From positions 970,202 through 1,034,201 of the forward strand of contig NZ_WJPK01000002.1 in the NCBI RefSeq assembly GCF_009649685.1: a stretch of DNA of 64,000 bases. The letters are read 5' to 3'. Positions 53,055-63,522 of the stretch are shown here, one piece after another; the stretch's first letter is position 1; each line of letters starts with the position of its first letter. Below the pieces are notes generated by a model. That model was not told where the DNA came from. It did no database searches and saw only the letters and a list, made by a program, of their open reading frames with translations. Origin of the DNA: Flavobacteriaceae bacterium EG-1. GTDB taxonomy: Bacteria > Bacteroidota > Bacteroidia > Flavobacteriales > Flavobacteriaceae. Position numbers and translations under genes: made by a program.

Positions 53055-54848
53055 ATGAGGATGTTAAAAAAAATGTTTGCAATTGTATTTATCATGTATG
53101 TTGCTAATATAATAGCACAAGATGATAAAACTAAAGAAATGGATGAAATGTGGGGGAGCCAAAATGAAATAAATACACATGCTCCTGCATCTCGTACAGC
53201 ACTTTTTGAAAATGGTAATTATGCTATGTTTATTCATTGGGGACTGTATTCTAATATTGCTAATAAATGGAAAGACTCTACCTATTATGGAATAAGTGAA
53301 TGGATAATGAATCCCAGAAGAGCCGGAATTCCTGTTGAGGAATATAAAGCAGAAGCCAAGAATTTTAATCCTGTGAATTTTAATGCCAAAGAAATAGCTC
53401 AATTAGCAAAAGATGCTGGCATGAAATACATTGTAATTACTAGTAAACACCATGATGGTTTTGCAATGTACAATTCAAAAAGCAACGATTTTAATATTGT
53501 AAAGGCAACAACTTTTGCGAGAGATCCAATGAAAGAATTGGCAAAAGCTTGTAAAGATTTAGGGTTGGGCTTTGGTTTTTATTATTCACATAATCAGGAC
53601 TGGACCTTTCCTGGAGGAAATGGAGGACCTAATTTAAACGAAAAAGGAAAAGAAGTTGGTTTTGATTATTATTTCAAAAAGAAATGTTTACCTCAAGTAA
53701 AAGAAATTGTTACACAATACGGTGATATTGCAATGGTTTGGTTTGACACTCCTGGTGACATGGAAAAAAAGTATGTGGAAGAACTGGTAAAATTGGTGCG
53801 AAAATATCAGCCGAATGCTATGATCTCTGGTCGTGCTGGTCATGGACTAGGTGATTATCAGTCTTTAGGAGATATGAACATCCCAACTAAAAATATCGAT
53901 GGTCTTTGGGAAACGGTTGATGTTACCAATGATTCTTGGGGGTATGCTTGGTATGATCAAAATTGGAAAAGCCCTAAGCGAATTTTGAAAAGTGTAATTT
54001 CTACAGTAGCTCGGGGCGGTACATATATGTTAAATGTGGGACCAGCACCAGACGGATCCATACCTAATCAAGCAAAGCAATCATTAAAAACAGCCGGAGA
54101 TTGGATTGTTAGATATCCGCAAGTAATTTATAATGCTGGTGCTTCGCCATGGAGGCATGCTTTGCCATGGGGAGATGTAACGGTCTCTAAAGATGGGAAA
54201 TTAAATTTATGTGTTTATAAGTGGCCATTAGATGGTAAATTATGGTTACAAGGATTAAAAAATAAAATAAACACTGCTAGTCTCTTGGTAAACGATGACA
54301 AATTGAAGTTAGAAACAATTAAAAAAGGTGATTGGGTACGAGTAAATTTGCCTGCTAAAAGACCCGAGCAATCTGTTTCTGTTATTGAAATTACTTTTGA
54401 AGGTGAAGTAGAAGTTTCACCTGTTAATAGCATAGACCCAATATTTACTACAACAATACCAGTAGATTTTGCGAGTGCAAAAGAGTGCACTATTATTGAA
54501 AAAAAATGGATGGAAAAGTTTGGTGAATGGAAGCACATTGAACAAGCTGAAAATTGGACCAATAAAAGTGAAGTTATTTGGGATATTGTGATAAAAGATT
54601 CAGGAAATTATCAAATAGATTTGAATTATACAGGTGAAGGTCGATTGGTTTGGAATATAAAATCGGATGAAGGTGAAATAGTGCAAAATCAACAAAACTC
54701 ATCAAGTGTATATCAATACTATGAAATGGGTTTAATTAAATTTAAAGAACCAGGAAGTCATTCTTTAACTGTTAAACTTGTTGGTGGAAAGAACAAAAAT
54801 GCAAGTTTAAAAGAAATACGACTTACACCTGAAATTAGTATGGAATAG
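53055..54848 (+). CDS. GH29 alpha-L-fucosidase
   Basis: A 597-residue exported enzyme (signal to about VANIIAQ) of family GH29, retaining alpha-L-fucosidases. FIHWGLYSNIANKW is the first barrel strand and loop. Y-I-V-I-T-S-K-H-H-D-G-F (about 125-136) binds fucose. VWFDTPGD holds the nucleophile aspartate near residue 231. NVGPAPDGSIP closes the barrel near residue 335. The region beyond about residue 460 is a beta-rich, probably carbohydrate-binding domain. It is flanked by sulfatases and supports fucan as the target of this locus. The acid/base residue is not certain by eye, as usual in GH29. Confidence 0.93.
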   Translation: MRMLKKMFAIVFIMYVANIIAQDDKTKEMDEMWGSQNEINTHAPASRTALFENGNYAMFIHWGLYSNIANKWKDSTYYGISEWIMNPRRAGIPVEEYKAEAKNFNPVNFNAKEIAQLAKDAGMKYIVITSKHHDGFAMYNSKSNDFNIVKATTFARDPMKELAKACKDLGLGFGFYYSHNQDWTFPGGNGGPNLNEKGKEVGFDYYFKKKCLPQVKEIVTQYGDIAMVWFDTPGDMEKKYVEELVKLVRKYQPNAMISGRAGHGLGDYQSLGDMNIPTKNIDGLWETVDVTNDSWGYAWYDQNWKSPKRILKSVISTVARGGTYMLNVGPAPDGSIPNQAKQSLKTAGDWIVRYPQVIYNAGASPWRHALPWGDVTVSKDGKLNLCVYKWPLDGKLWLQGLKNKINTASLLVNDDKLKLETIKKGDWVRVNLPAKRPEQSVSVIEITFEGEVEVSPVNSIDPIFTTTIPVDFASAKECTIIEKKWMEKFGEWKHIEQAENWTNKSEVIWDIVIKDSGNYQIDLNYTGEGRLVWNIKSDEGEIVQNQQNSSSVYQYYEMGLIKFKEPGSHSLTVKLVGGKNKNASLKEIRLTPEISME

Positions 54849-54886
54849 TACTATTTTCAAATTAAAAATTTTAAAGAAATTAAAGT

Positions 54887-56305
54887 TTGAGTAGCGTTAA
54901 AAATAATTATTTAATTCTATTAGCAATTTTATTGCTGTTTGTTACTTGCCGTGAAAAACAAGTGAAATCAGCAACAAAAAGTGTTGCAGAATTTGAAAAT
55001 AAATTGCCAAATATCATTTTTATTTTTGCAGATGATTGGGGTTATGCCGATTTGGGAATTCATGGAAGTACATTTTGTAAGACACCGAATCTAGATAAAA
55101 TGGCAGCAGAAGGTATGGATTTCCAAAATTTTTCTGTGGTAAATCCGGTGTGTTCACCGAGTAGAGTCGCAGTAATGACTGGCCAATACCCTGCACGTCA
55201 TAGTGTTCATGGGCATTTTGCTTCAGTAGAATCGCATATAAAAAGAAATATGCCCGATTGGTTAAACCCTAAAGCTCCTATGTTACCTCGAATGCTAAAG
55301 GAAGCTGGTTATAAAACAGCACATTTTGGCAAATGGCACCTTTCTAATACACATGTAGAAGATGGTCCTTCTCCTTTGGCTTATGGGTATGATGAGTACG
55401 GAGCATTTAATCTGCCAAGTAGTTTGCCTCAAATGCAAGCAGATTCTACATTATATAAAACAATAACTTTTGTAAAGAGAAATAAAGATCAACCGTTTTT
55501 TATAAATGCATGGTTACACGCAACACATACACCACATTATCCTAAAGAAAAATTTCTAAATCAATTTACGCATTTAAATGAACAAAAACAGGTGTATGCC
55601 GCAGTCGTTGCAGAATATGATGCTCGTATTGGCGAATTGTTTGAAGCTTTAAAAAAATACGGATTAGATAAAAATACAATAGTTATTTTTTCTTCAGATA
55701 ATGGGCCGGAAATTACTAGTAAAAATAGGTTGTTAGATGATAATTCTACAGGACCAGGAATGGGTAGTTTTTATTCGGTTGGCGAAACAAATAATCTTAA
55801 AGGGCGCAAACGCTCTCTTTTTGCAGGAGGTATTCGTATTCCCTTTATTGTAAGATGGCCAGGAAAGGTGCCAGCTGGAGTTGTAAACCAAACAACCGAA
55901 CTTGCCACTGTAGATTTATTACCTACATTTTTAGAGTTAGCAAAAAAAGAAATTCCAGACGATTATAAGTCTGATGGAATTAGCATTGTGCCTGCAATTT
56001 TAGGCCAAAAAATGGATAGAAATAAACCGATATTTTGGGATTGGCGTTTTTCGAGTAATCGACCAGACTTTTGGCCGAGTGCTGCTGTGCAAGAAAATAA
56101 TTGGAAGTTATTGACGAATAGTGAAACCGAAAGAACAGAATTGTACAATATTAGTAGCGACTGGGCTGAAGAACATGATATTGCATCAGAAAATCCCGAA
56201 AAAGTAACAGAATTGCTAGAAAAACTAAATAGATTTCAACAATCATTACCGAAAAATCCCCCTCACAATAGTTTTTCAAGAATGCGAGAATTTATCGAGC
56301 CATAA
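54887..56305 (+). CDS. S1 formylglycine sulfatase lipoprotein (TTG start)
   Basis: A 472-residue sulfatase. The start is a TTG at 54887: no ATG precedes the core, and the reading gives a lipoprotein signal (YLILLAILLLFVTC, Cys21). The metal motif is FADDWGYADLG (D49, D50). The formylglycine signature C-S-P-S-R begins at C89, with FGKWHLSN and FSSDNGPE further on. It likely desulfates a fucan fragment. It lies 38 bases after GH29 and 53 bases before the next sulfatase, so the genes form an operon. It differs from its neighbours enough to suggest a separate sulfate position or subfamily. Confidence 0.9.
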   Translation: MSSVKNNYLILLAILLLFVTCREKQVKSATKSVAEFENKLPNIIFIFADDWGYADLGIHGSTFCKTPNLDKMAAEGMDFQNFSVVNPVCSPSRVAVMTGQYPARHSVHGHFASVESHIKRNMPDWLNPKAPMLPRMLKEAGYKTAHFGKWHLSNTHVEDGPSPLAYGYDEYGAFNLPSSLPQMQADSTLYKTITFVKRNKDQPFFINAWLHATHTPHYPKEKFLNQFTHLNEQKQVYAAVVAEYDARIGELFEALKKYGLDKNTIVIFSSDNGPEITSKNRLLDDNSTGPGMGSFYSVGETNNLKGRKRSLFAGGIRIPFIVRWPGKVPAGVVNQTTELATVDLLPTFLELAKKEIPDDYKSDGISIVPAILGQKMDRNKPIFWDWRFSSNRPDFWPSAAVQENNWKLLTNSETERTELYNISSDWAEEHDIASENPEKVTELLEKLNRFQQSLPKNPPHNSFSRMREFIEP

Positions 56306-56358
56306 TAGCCATAAAAAGCGCTTTAAGTTCATTTTAAACGAAGAAGAAATAATAAATT

Positions 56359-57831
56359 ATGAAAACACATTTCAAACTTTACTTCTATTTTATTCTAAGC
56401 TGTATTCTATTTTCATCCTGTAAAAACAAGTCTGAAAATAAGGATATCAAAAAGAAACCAAATTTCTTGTTTGTACTGGTAGATGATCAGTCACCTTATG
56501 ACTTACAAGTCTACGATTCGAAATCAATTTTAGAAACACCCAATATTTCCAAATTGGCTAAGGAAGGTATGGTCTTTGAAAGTGCAAGACATATGGGGTC
56601 TTGGTCTGGTGCAGTTTGCACCCCATCAAGACATATGATTATGACAGGTCGTACCCTTTGGCATTTGCCTTCTAGAGGAAATTTTGTAAACCCGGATGAA
56701 CCTGTGGGCCTAGAAAAACAATCTATGGGAGCCGTGTTTAATAAAGCCGGCTATAATACCATGCGTACTTGTAAAAAGGGGAATTCTTATCCAGCTGCAA
56801 ACGAGCAATTTACTGTGGTTAATGATGCGACAAAAAGAGGTGGTACTGAAGAAACAGGAAGTGCTTGGCATAGTAAACAAGTTTTAACATATCTAAATGA
56901 ACGTGAAAGTAAGGCAGATGAAAATCCGTTTTTAATTTATTTTGGTTTTTCACACCCCCATGATACTCGAGACGGAACACCTGAACTATTAGCAAAATAT
57001 GGGGCTACAAATCATACGGATACGTTAAGTCTGCCACCTGCAAATGAAAAGCAACCACCATTGCAAGAAAACTATTTGGAGGCACATCCTTTTTTTCATG
57101 GTCACCCTAAATTACGTGATGAAGAGCGCGTAAGTGGAGTATGGAAAAATAGAGATGAGCAAACTGTAAGAAATGAATTAGGTAGAGAATATGCTTGCTC
57201 CGAAAATATAGATATTCAGTTGGGTAAGGTTTTAAAAAAATTGGAAGCTATGGGAGAGTTAGAGAATACCTATATTATTTATACATCTGATCATGGAATG
57301 TCTATAGGTAGACATGGTTTAATGGGGAAACAGAATTTATATGAGCATACTTGGCGCGTTCCATTTATTATCAATGGCCCTGGAATTGAAGCGGGTAAAA
57401 GAGTAGAAGGTAATATTTATTTGCTCGATATTTTACCAACGCTAGTTGATTTGGCGGGTATTGAAATGCCAAATACAATAGAGGGTACGAGTTTTAAACC
57501 TATTATAGATGGGGAAAAAGATAAAATTCGTGATGTCATGTACGGTGTGTATTCTGGTGGAACCAAACCAGGTATGCGGACGGTTAAAAAGGGAGACTGG
57601 AAATTAATTAAATATGATATGATGGATGGCGCAGTTCGGGAAACACAACTTTTTAATTTGGCCGAAAACCCAAATGAATTCCTAAAAGAACATCATAAAG
57701 GCGATGAGTTACAAACTAATTTAGCCGATAATCCAAAATATAGCGATAAACTGGCCGAAATGGAAAGCCTTTTAATGGCTGAAATGGAAGCGCATGATGA
57801 TCCTTATAAACTTTGGAATCAATTAAAATAG
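56359..57831 (+). CDS. S1 formylglycine sulfatase lipoprotein
   Basis: A 490-residue sulfatase with lipobox Cys21 (LFSSC). The metal motif is LVDDQSPYDL (D42, D43). The formylglycine signature C-T-P-S-R begins at C87, followed by HMIMTGRT. The late active-site stretch is YTSDHGMSIGRHGLMGKQN, with His in place of the Asn of the other sulfatases here (DHG rather than DNG), as seen in iduronate- and choline-sulfatase-like subfamilies. This suggests a different substrate position. It lies 18 bases before the beta-helix gene. Confidence 0.9.
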   Translation: MKTHFKLYFYFILSCILFSSCKNKSENKDIKKKPNFLFVLVDDQSPYDLQVYDSKSILETPNISKLAKEGMVFESARHMGSWSGAVCTPSRHMIMTGRTLWHLPSRGNFVNPDEPVGLEKQSMGAVFNKAGYNTMRTCKKGNSYPAANEQFTVVNDATKRGGTEETGSAWHSKQVLTYLNERESKADENPFLIYFGFSHPHDTRDGTPELLAKYGATNHTDTLSLPPANEKQPPLQENYLEAHPFFHGHPKLRDEERVSGVWKNRDEQTVRNELGREYACSENIDIQLGKVLKKLEAMGELENTYIIYTSDHGMSIGRHGLMGKQNLYEHTWRVPFIINGPGIEAGKRVEGNIYLLDILPTLVDLAGIEMPNTIEGTSFKPIIDGEKDKIRDVMYGVYSGGTKPGMRTVKKGDWKLIKYDMMDGAVRETQLFNLAENPNEFLKEHHKGDELQTNLADNPKYSDKLAEMESLLMAEMEAHDDPYKLWNQLK

Positions 57832-57849
57832 AAGTTTTGTTAATTTTTC

Positions 57850-60669
57850 ATGAAATTTACATTAATTACATTTTTCATTTGTTTTTTATTATGCTCTGTA
57901 TCAGTTTACAGCGCCCAAGAGTTCTATATTTCTGTTTCAGGAAATGATGAGAATAGTGGTACTAAAATAGCTCCATTTGCATCTTTCGGTAAAGCAGTAA
58001 AGGAGTTGGAAAAATATGCTGGTAAAGAAGCTGTTACCGTATGGTTTTCTGAAGGCATTTATTATTTAGACGAAACTATTCTTTTAGATTCCAAATTATC
58101 AGGAACTAAAGAATACCCAATAGTTTTTTCTAGCATGGCTGGTGCTGAGGTACTTATTAAAGGGTCTAAATTATTAGAGAACTTGGAATGGAACACCTAT
58201 AAAGACAACATTCTTGTTGCCAAGGTGCCCGTTCATTTAAAGTTCAATCAACTTTTTGTAAATGGTCAAAGACAAGTACGTGCGCGTTTCCCCGATTTTG
58301 ATTATGAAAACCCCTTACATGGAGGTAAAGGCTATTTGCAAGTTGCAGATGGCACCGATCGCAGGTACGATAAATGGATTACCTTAAAAGAGGAAGATTT
58401 TAAAAATAAAGAATGGAAGCACCCCGAAACAGGCATTCTGCATGCTTTTCAAAGTCATAATTGGGGCAATATGCAATACCAAATTAGGGAAATTGACACC
58501 TATGAAAACAAAGTTCATTTAGGTAAAGGTGGATGGCAATTACAAAGAGCATTTGGTGTTGGCGGAAAAGGAGAAAATGCTTCTTGGTACTTTATAGAAA
58601 ATATCTTTGAAGAATTAACAGTTGCGGGTGAATGGTTCTTGGATAATGATAATCATTTACTTTATTATTTTCCAGAAAAAGGCACTAATTTGAACAATGC
58701 TGTAGTTGAAGTTGCAGTATTAAAAGATTTGATTCAACTAAAAGGAGATCGAAAAAATCCTGTAAAGTACATTTCCATCAAAGGGTTAGATTTTTCGCAA
58801 AGTGCAACCACATTTATGGAAAATTATGAGCCGGTTGCTCGTGGTGATTGGGCTATTCATCGTGGAGGGGCGATTTATTTAGAAGGCGCAGAGAATTGTA
58901 CAATTACTGATGCAAATTTTGAATATTTAGGTGGCAACGGTGTGTTTATGAGTTCTTATAATCGCAATAATACAGTTTCAAATTCTCGATTCTATCATAT
59001 TGGTGAAAGTGCTGTGGCTTTGGTTGGATCTCCTGATGCAGTACGTTTTTATCAAACTTGGGATGATAAAGAAATTCATGGTAAAGATTGGGAGGAAATG
59101 CGTAACAATATGGACTTAAGTCCTGGTCCTAAATCGCCAAATTATCCAAAAGCTTGTGTTGTTGAAAATAATATTATGCATGATTTTGGTGATTATGGTA
59201 AGCAAGTTGCAGGGGTATATATCTCCATGAGCCATAAAATTAAAGTGTCGCATAATACAATTTATAATTGTCCAAGAGCTGGTATTTGTATTAATGATGG
59301 TACATGGGGTGGTCATGTTGTTGAGCATAACGATATCTGGGAAACCGTTCAAGAAACTGGTGAACATGGTCCGTTTAACGCATGGGGTCGCGAACGTCAA
59401 TGGTTAGGTGCAGGGGGTAATGCCGATACAGATTTTATAAAAGAGTATGTGAAGTTAGATGCCTTAGATCCTGTTATTATTAGAAATAATAGAATTGCAA
59501 ATTATAGAAAATCTATTAGTGCCGGAAATTGGACTATTGATTTGGACGATGGGTCAAGTCACTACGTAATATATAATAATTTAAACCTGGGTTCTACTAT
59601 AAAACTTAGAGATGGTATGTTTCGAAAAGTATATAATAATATTACAGTTAGTGCAGTGCCCTTAGGATGGCATGTTTGGCCAAAAGCATCAGAAGATGAG
59701 GTGTTTAAAAATATTTTTGTTATTGCAGGAAAAGTGCCAGGTAAAGAAGCTCCTACCGATATTTTTATTCGACCAATTCGAATGACAGATCAATCTATTT
59801 GGAGTAATAATTACGATTATAATTTGTATTGGAATGTGAATTATCCTAAAAAGAATAAAATAAGTAAGGCGTATAATTTTCAACAATGGAAAGAAAGCGG
59901 TTATGATAATCATTCTAAAATTGATAATCCTTTATTTGTTGATCCTAAAAATGGAGATTATAGTGTAGCTGCAAATTCGCCGGCTTTGAAATTGGGATTT
60001 AAAAACTTTTCAATGAATGATTTTGGCCATAAAATGGTCAAAGCCATTCCGTTAGGAAGTGAATTTGAAAATGAAATTGAAATTCAACTTATTGCAGATA
60101 GTAGAGTTAAAAAACCAGGTAGTATCCGATATACAACAGATGGGTCTGATCCTACAGTTAATTCAAAGGTTTTTACGCGGCCTTTAAAATTCAAAAAGTC
60201 TATAACTCTCAAATTTCGTAACTTCAATTCAGAAGGAAATGCAATTGGGTTTGTAAATTCTCAAGAATATATAAAAGTAAGCCAGAAAATACACCCGAGT
60301 TGGTTAGGTACCTTGCTACAAGGTGAATTTCGAGGTTCAAGAGAAATTGTCGATAATAAATCAATTGATGTTTTTGAAATATACGGAGCTTCAATAATAA
60401 ATATTGCAGATGATCCAGATTTAATTGACGCATCTGGGGGATATAATTCAGGTTGTTTTATTAAATCTATTGATGCACAATTAGGTGCAAATTGGATTAG
60501 TTCTGGTTTGACAAGTGGTTGGGTTATTCAAAAGGTAAATAATCAAAAAGTCATTGACATAAAATCTTTAATTAATCAATTAAATAAATATAAAGGGAGT
60601 ACAGTGAAATTAAGAGCAGTTCGTAATTATGTGGAAAAGGAGTTTAGCCTTGAAATCCCTTTACATTAA
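57850..60669 (+). CDS. exported right-handed beta-helix protein with chitobiase-C-like and PDZ domains (GH141-like)
   Basis: A 939-residue exported protein (signal to about VSVYSAQ). FYISVSGNDENSGTKIAPF opens a right-handed parallel beta helix covering about residues 25-720. Within it, ISIKGLDFSQSATTF, VVENNIMHDFGDYG and VSHNTIYNCPRAGICINDG are ladder turns. A chitobiase C-terminal-like domain (IRYTTDGSDPTVNSKVF) lies near residues 760-805. A PDZ-like end (GWVIQKVNNQKVIDIKSL) lies near 895-935. The helix part resembles GH141, a family with alpha-L-fucosidase activity, which fits the locus. A polysaccharide lyase or epimerase cannot be ruled out. Confidence 0.72.
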   Translation: MKFTLITFFICFLLCSVSVYSAQEFYISVSGNDENSGTKIAPFASFGKAVKELEKYAGKEAVTVWFSEGIYYLDETILLDSKLSGTKEYPIVFSSMAGAEVLIKGSKLLENLEWNTYKDNILVAKVPVHLKFNQLFVNGQRQVRARFPDFDYENPLHGGKGYLQVADGTDRRYDKWITLKEEDFKNKEWKHPETGILHAFQSHNWGNMQYQIREIDTYENKVHLGKGGWQLQRAFGVGGKGENASWYFIENIFEELTVAGEWFLDNDNHLLYYFPEKGTNLNNAVVEVAVLKDLIQLKGDRKNPVKYISIKGLDFSQSATTFMENYEPVARGDWAIHRGGAIYLEGAENCTITDANFEYLGGNGVFMSSYNRNNTVSNSRFYHIGESAVALVGSPDAVRFYQTWDDKEIHGKDWEEMRNNMDLSPGPKSPNYPKACVVENNIMHDFGDYGKQVAGVYISMSHKIKVSHNTIYNCPRAGICINDGTWGGHVVEHNDIWETVQETGEHGPFNAWGRERQWLGAGGNADTDFIKEYVKLDALDPVIIRNNRIANYRKSISAGNWTIDLDDGSSHYVIYNNLNLGSTIKLRDGMFRKVYNNITVSAVPLGWHVWPKASEDEVFKNIFVIAGKVPGKEAPTDIFIRPIRMTDQSIWSNNYDYNLYWNVNYPKKNKISKAYNFQQWKESGYDNHSKIDNPLFVDPKNGDYSVAANSPALKLGFKNFSMNDFGHKMVKAIPLGSEFENEIEIQLIADSRVKKPGSIRYTTDGSDPTVNSKVFTRPLKFKKSITLKFRNFNSEGNAIGFVNSQEYIKVSQKIHPSWLGTLLQGEFRGSREIVDNKSIDVFEIYGASIINIADDPDLIDASGGYNSGCFIKSIDAQLGANWISSGLTSGWVIQKVNNQKVIDIKSLINQLNKYKGSTVKLRAVRNYVEKEFSLEIPLH

Positions 60670-60698
60670 AGTAGAAATTTGAATTTAAATGTTTGTGT

Positions 60699-61565
60699 AT
60701 GAAACTTCATTTATTAAATAGATCTAGTGTTGTTAACGAATCGTTTCGTGTTTCTCACAATCGTTTTGCTAATTTTTTAAGAGTATGGCATTATCATCCT
60801 GAATATGAGCTTGTTTTAATCTTACAAAGTACTGGCACCCGATTTGTTGGAGATAGTATCGTTAAATTCAAAGAAGGAGAATTGGTTCTTATCGGAAAGA
60901 ATGTACCTCATATGTGGTTAAACGACGAAGTATATTTTGAAGAATATAGTGAGTTACAAGCCGAAGCAATAGCAATTCACTTTAAAGAAGATTTTTTGGG
61001 GAAAGATTTTTTTGACATTCCTGAAATGAAAATAGTGGCTAATTTTTTAAATCAAGCCAGTCGTGGAATAAAATTTAAAAATATTGACGCATCTATACTT
61101 AATGAGATAATTAATTTAGTAAGACATAATTCAACAACAAGAATTTTTAAGTTAATAGAAATCTTATATCTTTTATCTAAACATTCTGAATATGAATTTT
61201 TGTCCAGTAGTAGTTTTGTAAGCGCTTTTCATAAAACCGAAAATAGGCGATTAGATAAAATTTACGAATTTGTTTTTGAAAATTTCAACAACCCGATTAG
61301 TTCTAGTGATGTAGCGGAAATTGCCGATATGAATAAGTCTGCATTTAGTCGTTTTTTTAAAAAAACACATAAAAAATCATTTACTACTTATTTAAATGAA
61401 ATAAGAGTAGGTTATGCATGTAAGTTACTATTAGAGAATAAAGAGAGCATTACATCAATAGCTTATATGTCTGGATTTAATAACATTTCAAATTTTAATA
61501 GACAATTTAAAGCCATACATGGTGCATCTCCGTCATCCTATTTAAAGGATCACAAATCAAAATAA
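60699..61565 (+). CDS. AraC-family regulator with cupin sensor domain
   Basis: A 288-residue regulator from the ATG at 60699; a TTG two codons earlier is also in frame. The N-terminal cupin-like pocket has YHPEYELVLILQSTGTRF and PHMWLNDE. The C-terminal double helix-turn-helix ends SIAYMSGFNNISNFNRQFKAIHG. It is a paralogue of the 7533-8408 protein. It sits inside the fucan operon between the beta-helix gene and a sulfatase. It is a good candidate for binding the bipartite motif at 52841 and 63523. Confidence 0.88.
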   Translation: MKLHLLNRSSVVNESFRVSHNRFANFLRVWHYHPEYELVLILQSTGTRFVGDSIVKFKEGELVLIGKNVPHMWLNDEVYFEEYSELQAEAIAIHFKEDFLGKDFFDIPEMKIVANFLNQASRGIKFKNIDASILNEIINLVRHNSTTRIFKLIEILYLLSKHSEYEFLSSSSFVSAFHKTENRRLDKIYEFVFENFNNPISSSDVAEIADMNKSAFSRFFKKTHKKSFTTYLNEIRVGYACKLLLENKESITSIAYMSGFNNISNFNRQFKAIHGASPSSYLKDHKSK

Positions 61566-61595
61566 TCTTTTTAATTAGCTAAAAGCCATAAAAAT

Positions 61596-63389
61596 ATGTC
61601 AACCTACAGTGTTTCAAATAAGTGTTTATGTTTTCTTTTTTTGTTTGTGTTCATGACCCTGGGATATGCACAAAATGAATCGAAAACTAAACCAAATATA
61701 ATAGTGGTAATAACAGATGATCAAGGAATGGGAGATTTAGGTTGTTACGGTAACCCATATATAAAAACACCGAACATAGACAAATTTTATAAAGATGCTG
61801 TGCGGTTCACCAATTATCATGTATCAACAACTTGTGCTCCGAGTAGAGGGGCCATAATGACTGGTCGTCATACCAATAGACTAAATGTCTTTCATACAAT
61901 TGCTGGGAGGTCTCTTTTATTGGAAGATGAAGTTTTATTGCCACAGATATTTGCACAAAATGGATATACTAATGGAATGTTTGGCAAATGGCATTTGGGT
62001 GATAATTATCCTTTTAGACCAGAAGACAGAGGGTTTCATGAGGTAGTTCGACACGGAGGTGGTGGAATAACTCAAGGACCAGATTTTTGGGGGAATGATT
62101 ATTTTGATGATACGTATTGGCACAATGGACAAACTGAAAAATATGAAGGTTACTGTACCGATGTTTTCTTTACCGAAGCTCTAAATTTTATAGAAACTAA
62201 TAAGGATAAACCTTTTTTCTGTTACATCGCAACCAACGCACCTCATGGGCCACTTAATGTTCCAGAGCAGTATATAAATATGTATAAAGGAGTTAAAGGT
62301 CTTGAAGAACGCTTTCAAAGATTTTATGGAATGATTACTAATATTGATGATAATTTTAAACTTCTAGAGGATAAATTGAATGCTCTAAATATTGCCGATA
62401 ACACAATTTTAATATTTACAACTGATAACGGAACAGCTGGCGGTAATAAAGTATTTGATGCAGGATTAAGAGGTCATAAAGGAAGTGAATATGAAGGAGG
62501 GCATCGTGTGCCTCTATTTATTCGATGGCCAGATGGAAAACTTACCGGTGGTAATGATATTGATGAATTAGTTGCACATTACGATTTATTACCGACGTTT
62601 GTAGATTTACTAGGCTTAGACTTTAATCCAGTAAAACCATTGGATGGAAAAAGTTTAAAACCTTTGCTTTATCACGAAGAGGGAAATTGGCCAAATCGTG
62701 TTTTATATATGGATACACAACGATTGCAGAATTTGGTGAAATACAGAAAATATTCCGTAATGGATAGCGATTGGAGATTGGTTAATGGAAATGAATTATA
62801 TAATATAAACAGTGATCGTAGTCAGACAACGAATGTCTTTAATAAATTCCCAGAGGTTGTCGAAAAACTTGCTTTGGGTTATGAAAAATGGTGGCAATCA
62901 ATAATTGACGAAGGTGCTGATGATCGTTTCGCATTTATTAAAGTTGGTTCTCCTAATGAAAACCCAAGTAGAATATCTTCACATGATTTAATGACAGGTA
63001 AATTTAATGGAGTGTGGCACCAACATGGAGCAACAAGATCATTGCAAGCCACCGGTAGATGGAAAATAGAAGTTGTTGAAGATGGAGATTATAAAATTAG
63101 TTTATGTCGATTTCCACGAGAAAGCGGTTTTGCAATAAACGAGACTTTTCCAGAACAGAAAAAAAGAGTGGAATTAGAGCAAATTATGCCGGCAAGTACT
63201 AAATCTGATTTTGAAACTGCCTACATCTATCTTGCCGATTTTGAAAAAACTGCTAAAATTGAAAAAGGCCAAAAAGAAGTTTCTTTTACAACAAAAATTT
63301 CTGCGGGTAAATATGATATGGAAGCTCAATTAATTGATGCTACTAACAAGGTATACCCTGCATATTATGTATACATTGAAAAACTATAA
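61596..63389 (+). CDS. S1 formylglycine sulfatase with C-terminal extension
   Basis: A 597-residue exported sulfatase with a plain signal peptide (to about LGYAQ) rather than a lipobox. The metal motif is VITDDQGMGDLG (D41, D42). The formylglycine signature C-A-P-S-R begins at C80. FGKWHLGDN and FTTDNGTAGGN complete the site. Beyond about residue 465 an extra beta-rich domain (WHQHGATRSLQATGRWKIEV) of about 130 residues is added, possibly binding carbohydrate. It lies 30 bases after the AraC gene and ends about 300 bases before the next SusC gene. Confidence 0.9.
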   Translation: MSTYSVSNKCLCFLFLFVFMTLGYAQNESKTKPNIIVVITDDQGMGDLGCYGNPYIKTPNIDKFYKDAVRFTNYHVSTTCAPSRGAIMTGRHTNRLNVFHTIAGRSLLLEDEVLLPQIFAQNGYTNGMFGKWHLGDNYPFRPEDRGFHEVVRHGGGGITQGPDFWGNDYFDDTYWHNGQTEKYEGYCTDVFFTEALNFIETNKDKPFFCYIATNAPHGPLNVPEQYINMYKGVKGLEERFQRFYGMITNIDDNFKLLEDKLNALNIADNTILIFTTDNGTAGGNKVFDAGLRGHKGSEYEGGHRVPLFIRWPDGKLTGGNDIDELVAHYDLLPTFVDLLGLDFNPVKPLDGKSLKPLLYHEEGNWPNRVLYMDTQRLQNLVKYRKYSVMDSDWRLVNGNELYNINSDRSQTTNVFNKFPEVVEKLALGYEKWWQSIIDEGADDRFAFIKVGSPNENPSRISSHDLMTGKFNGVWHQHGATRSLQATGRWKIEVVEDGDYKISLCRFPRESGFAINETFPEQKKRVELEQIMPASTKSDFETAYIYLADFEKTAKIEKGQKEVSFTTKISAGKYDMEAQLIDATNKVYPAYYVYIEKL

Positions 63390-63522
63390 ATTAACAATTA
63401 TTGGTTTATCTAAATTCATTATGTAATTAATTTCTTTGTCTTTTTTGAGTATTCATTTAAACAAAAGTTACTCATATATTTTTATTTAAAAATAACTTTA
63501 ACTTTCACTCACTTGCACAAAT

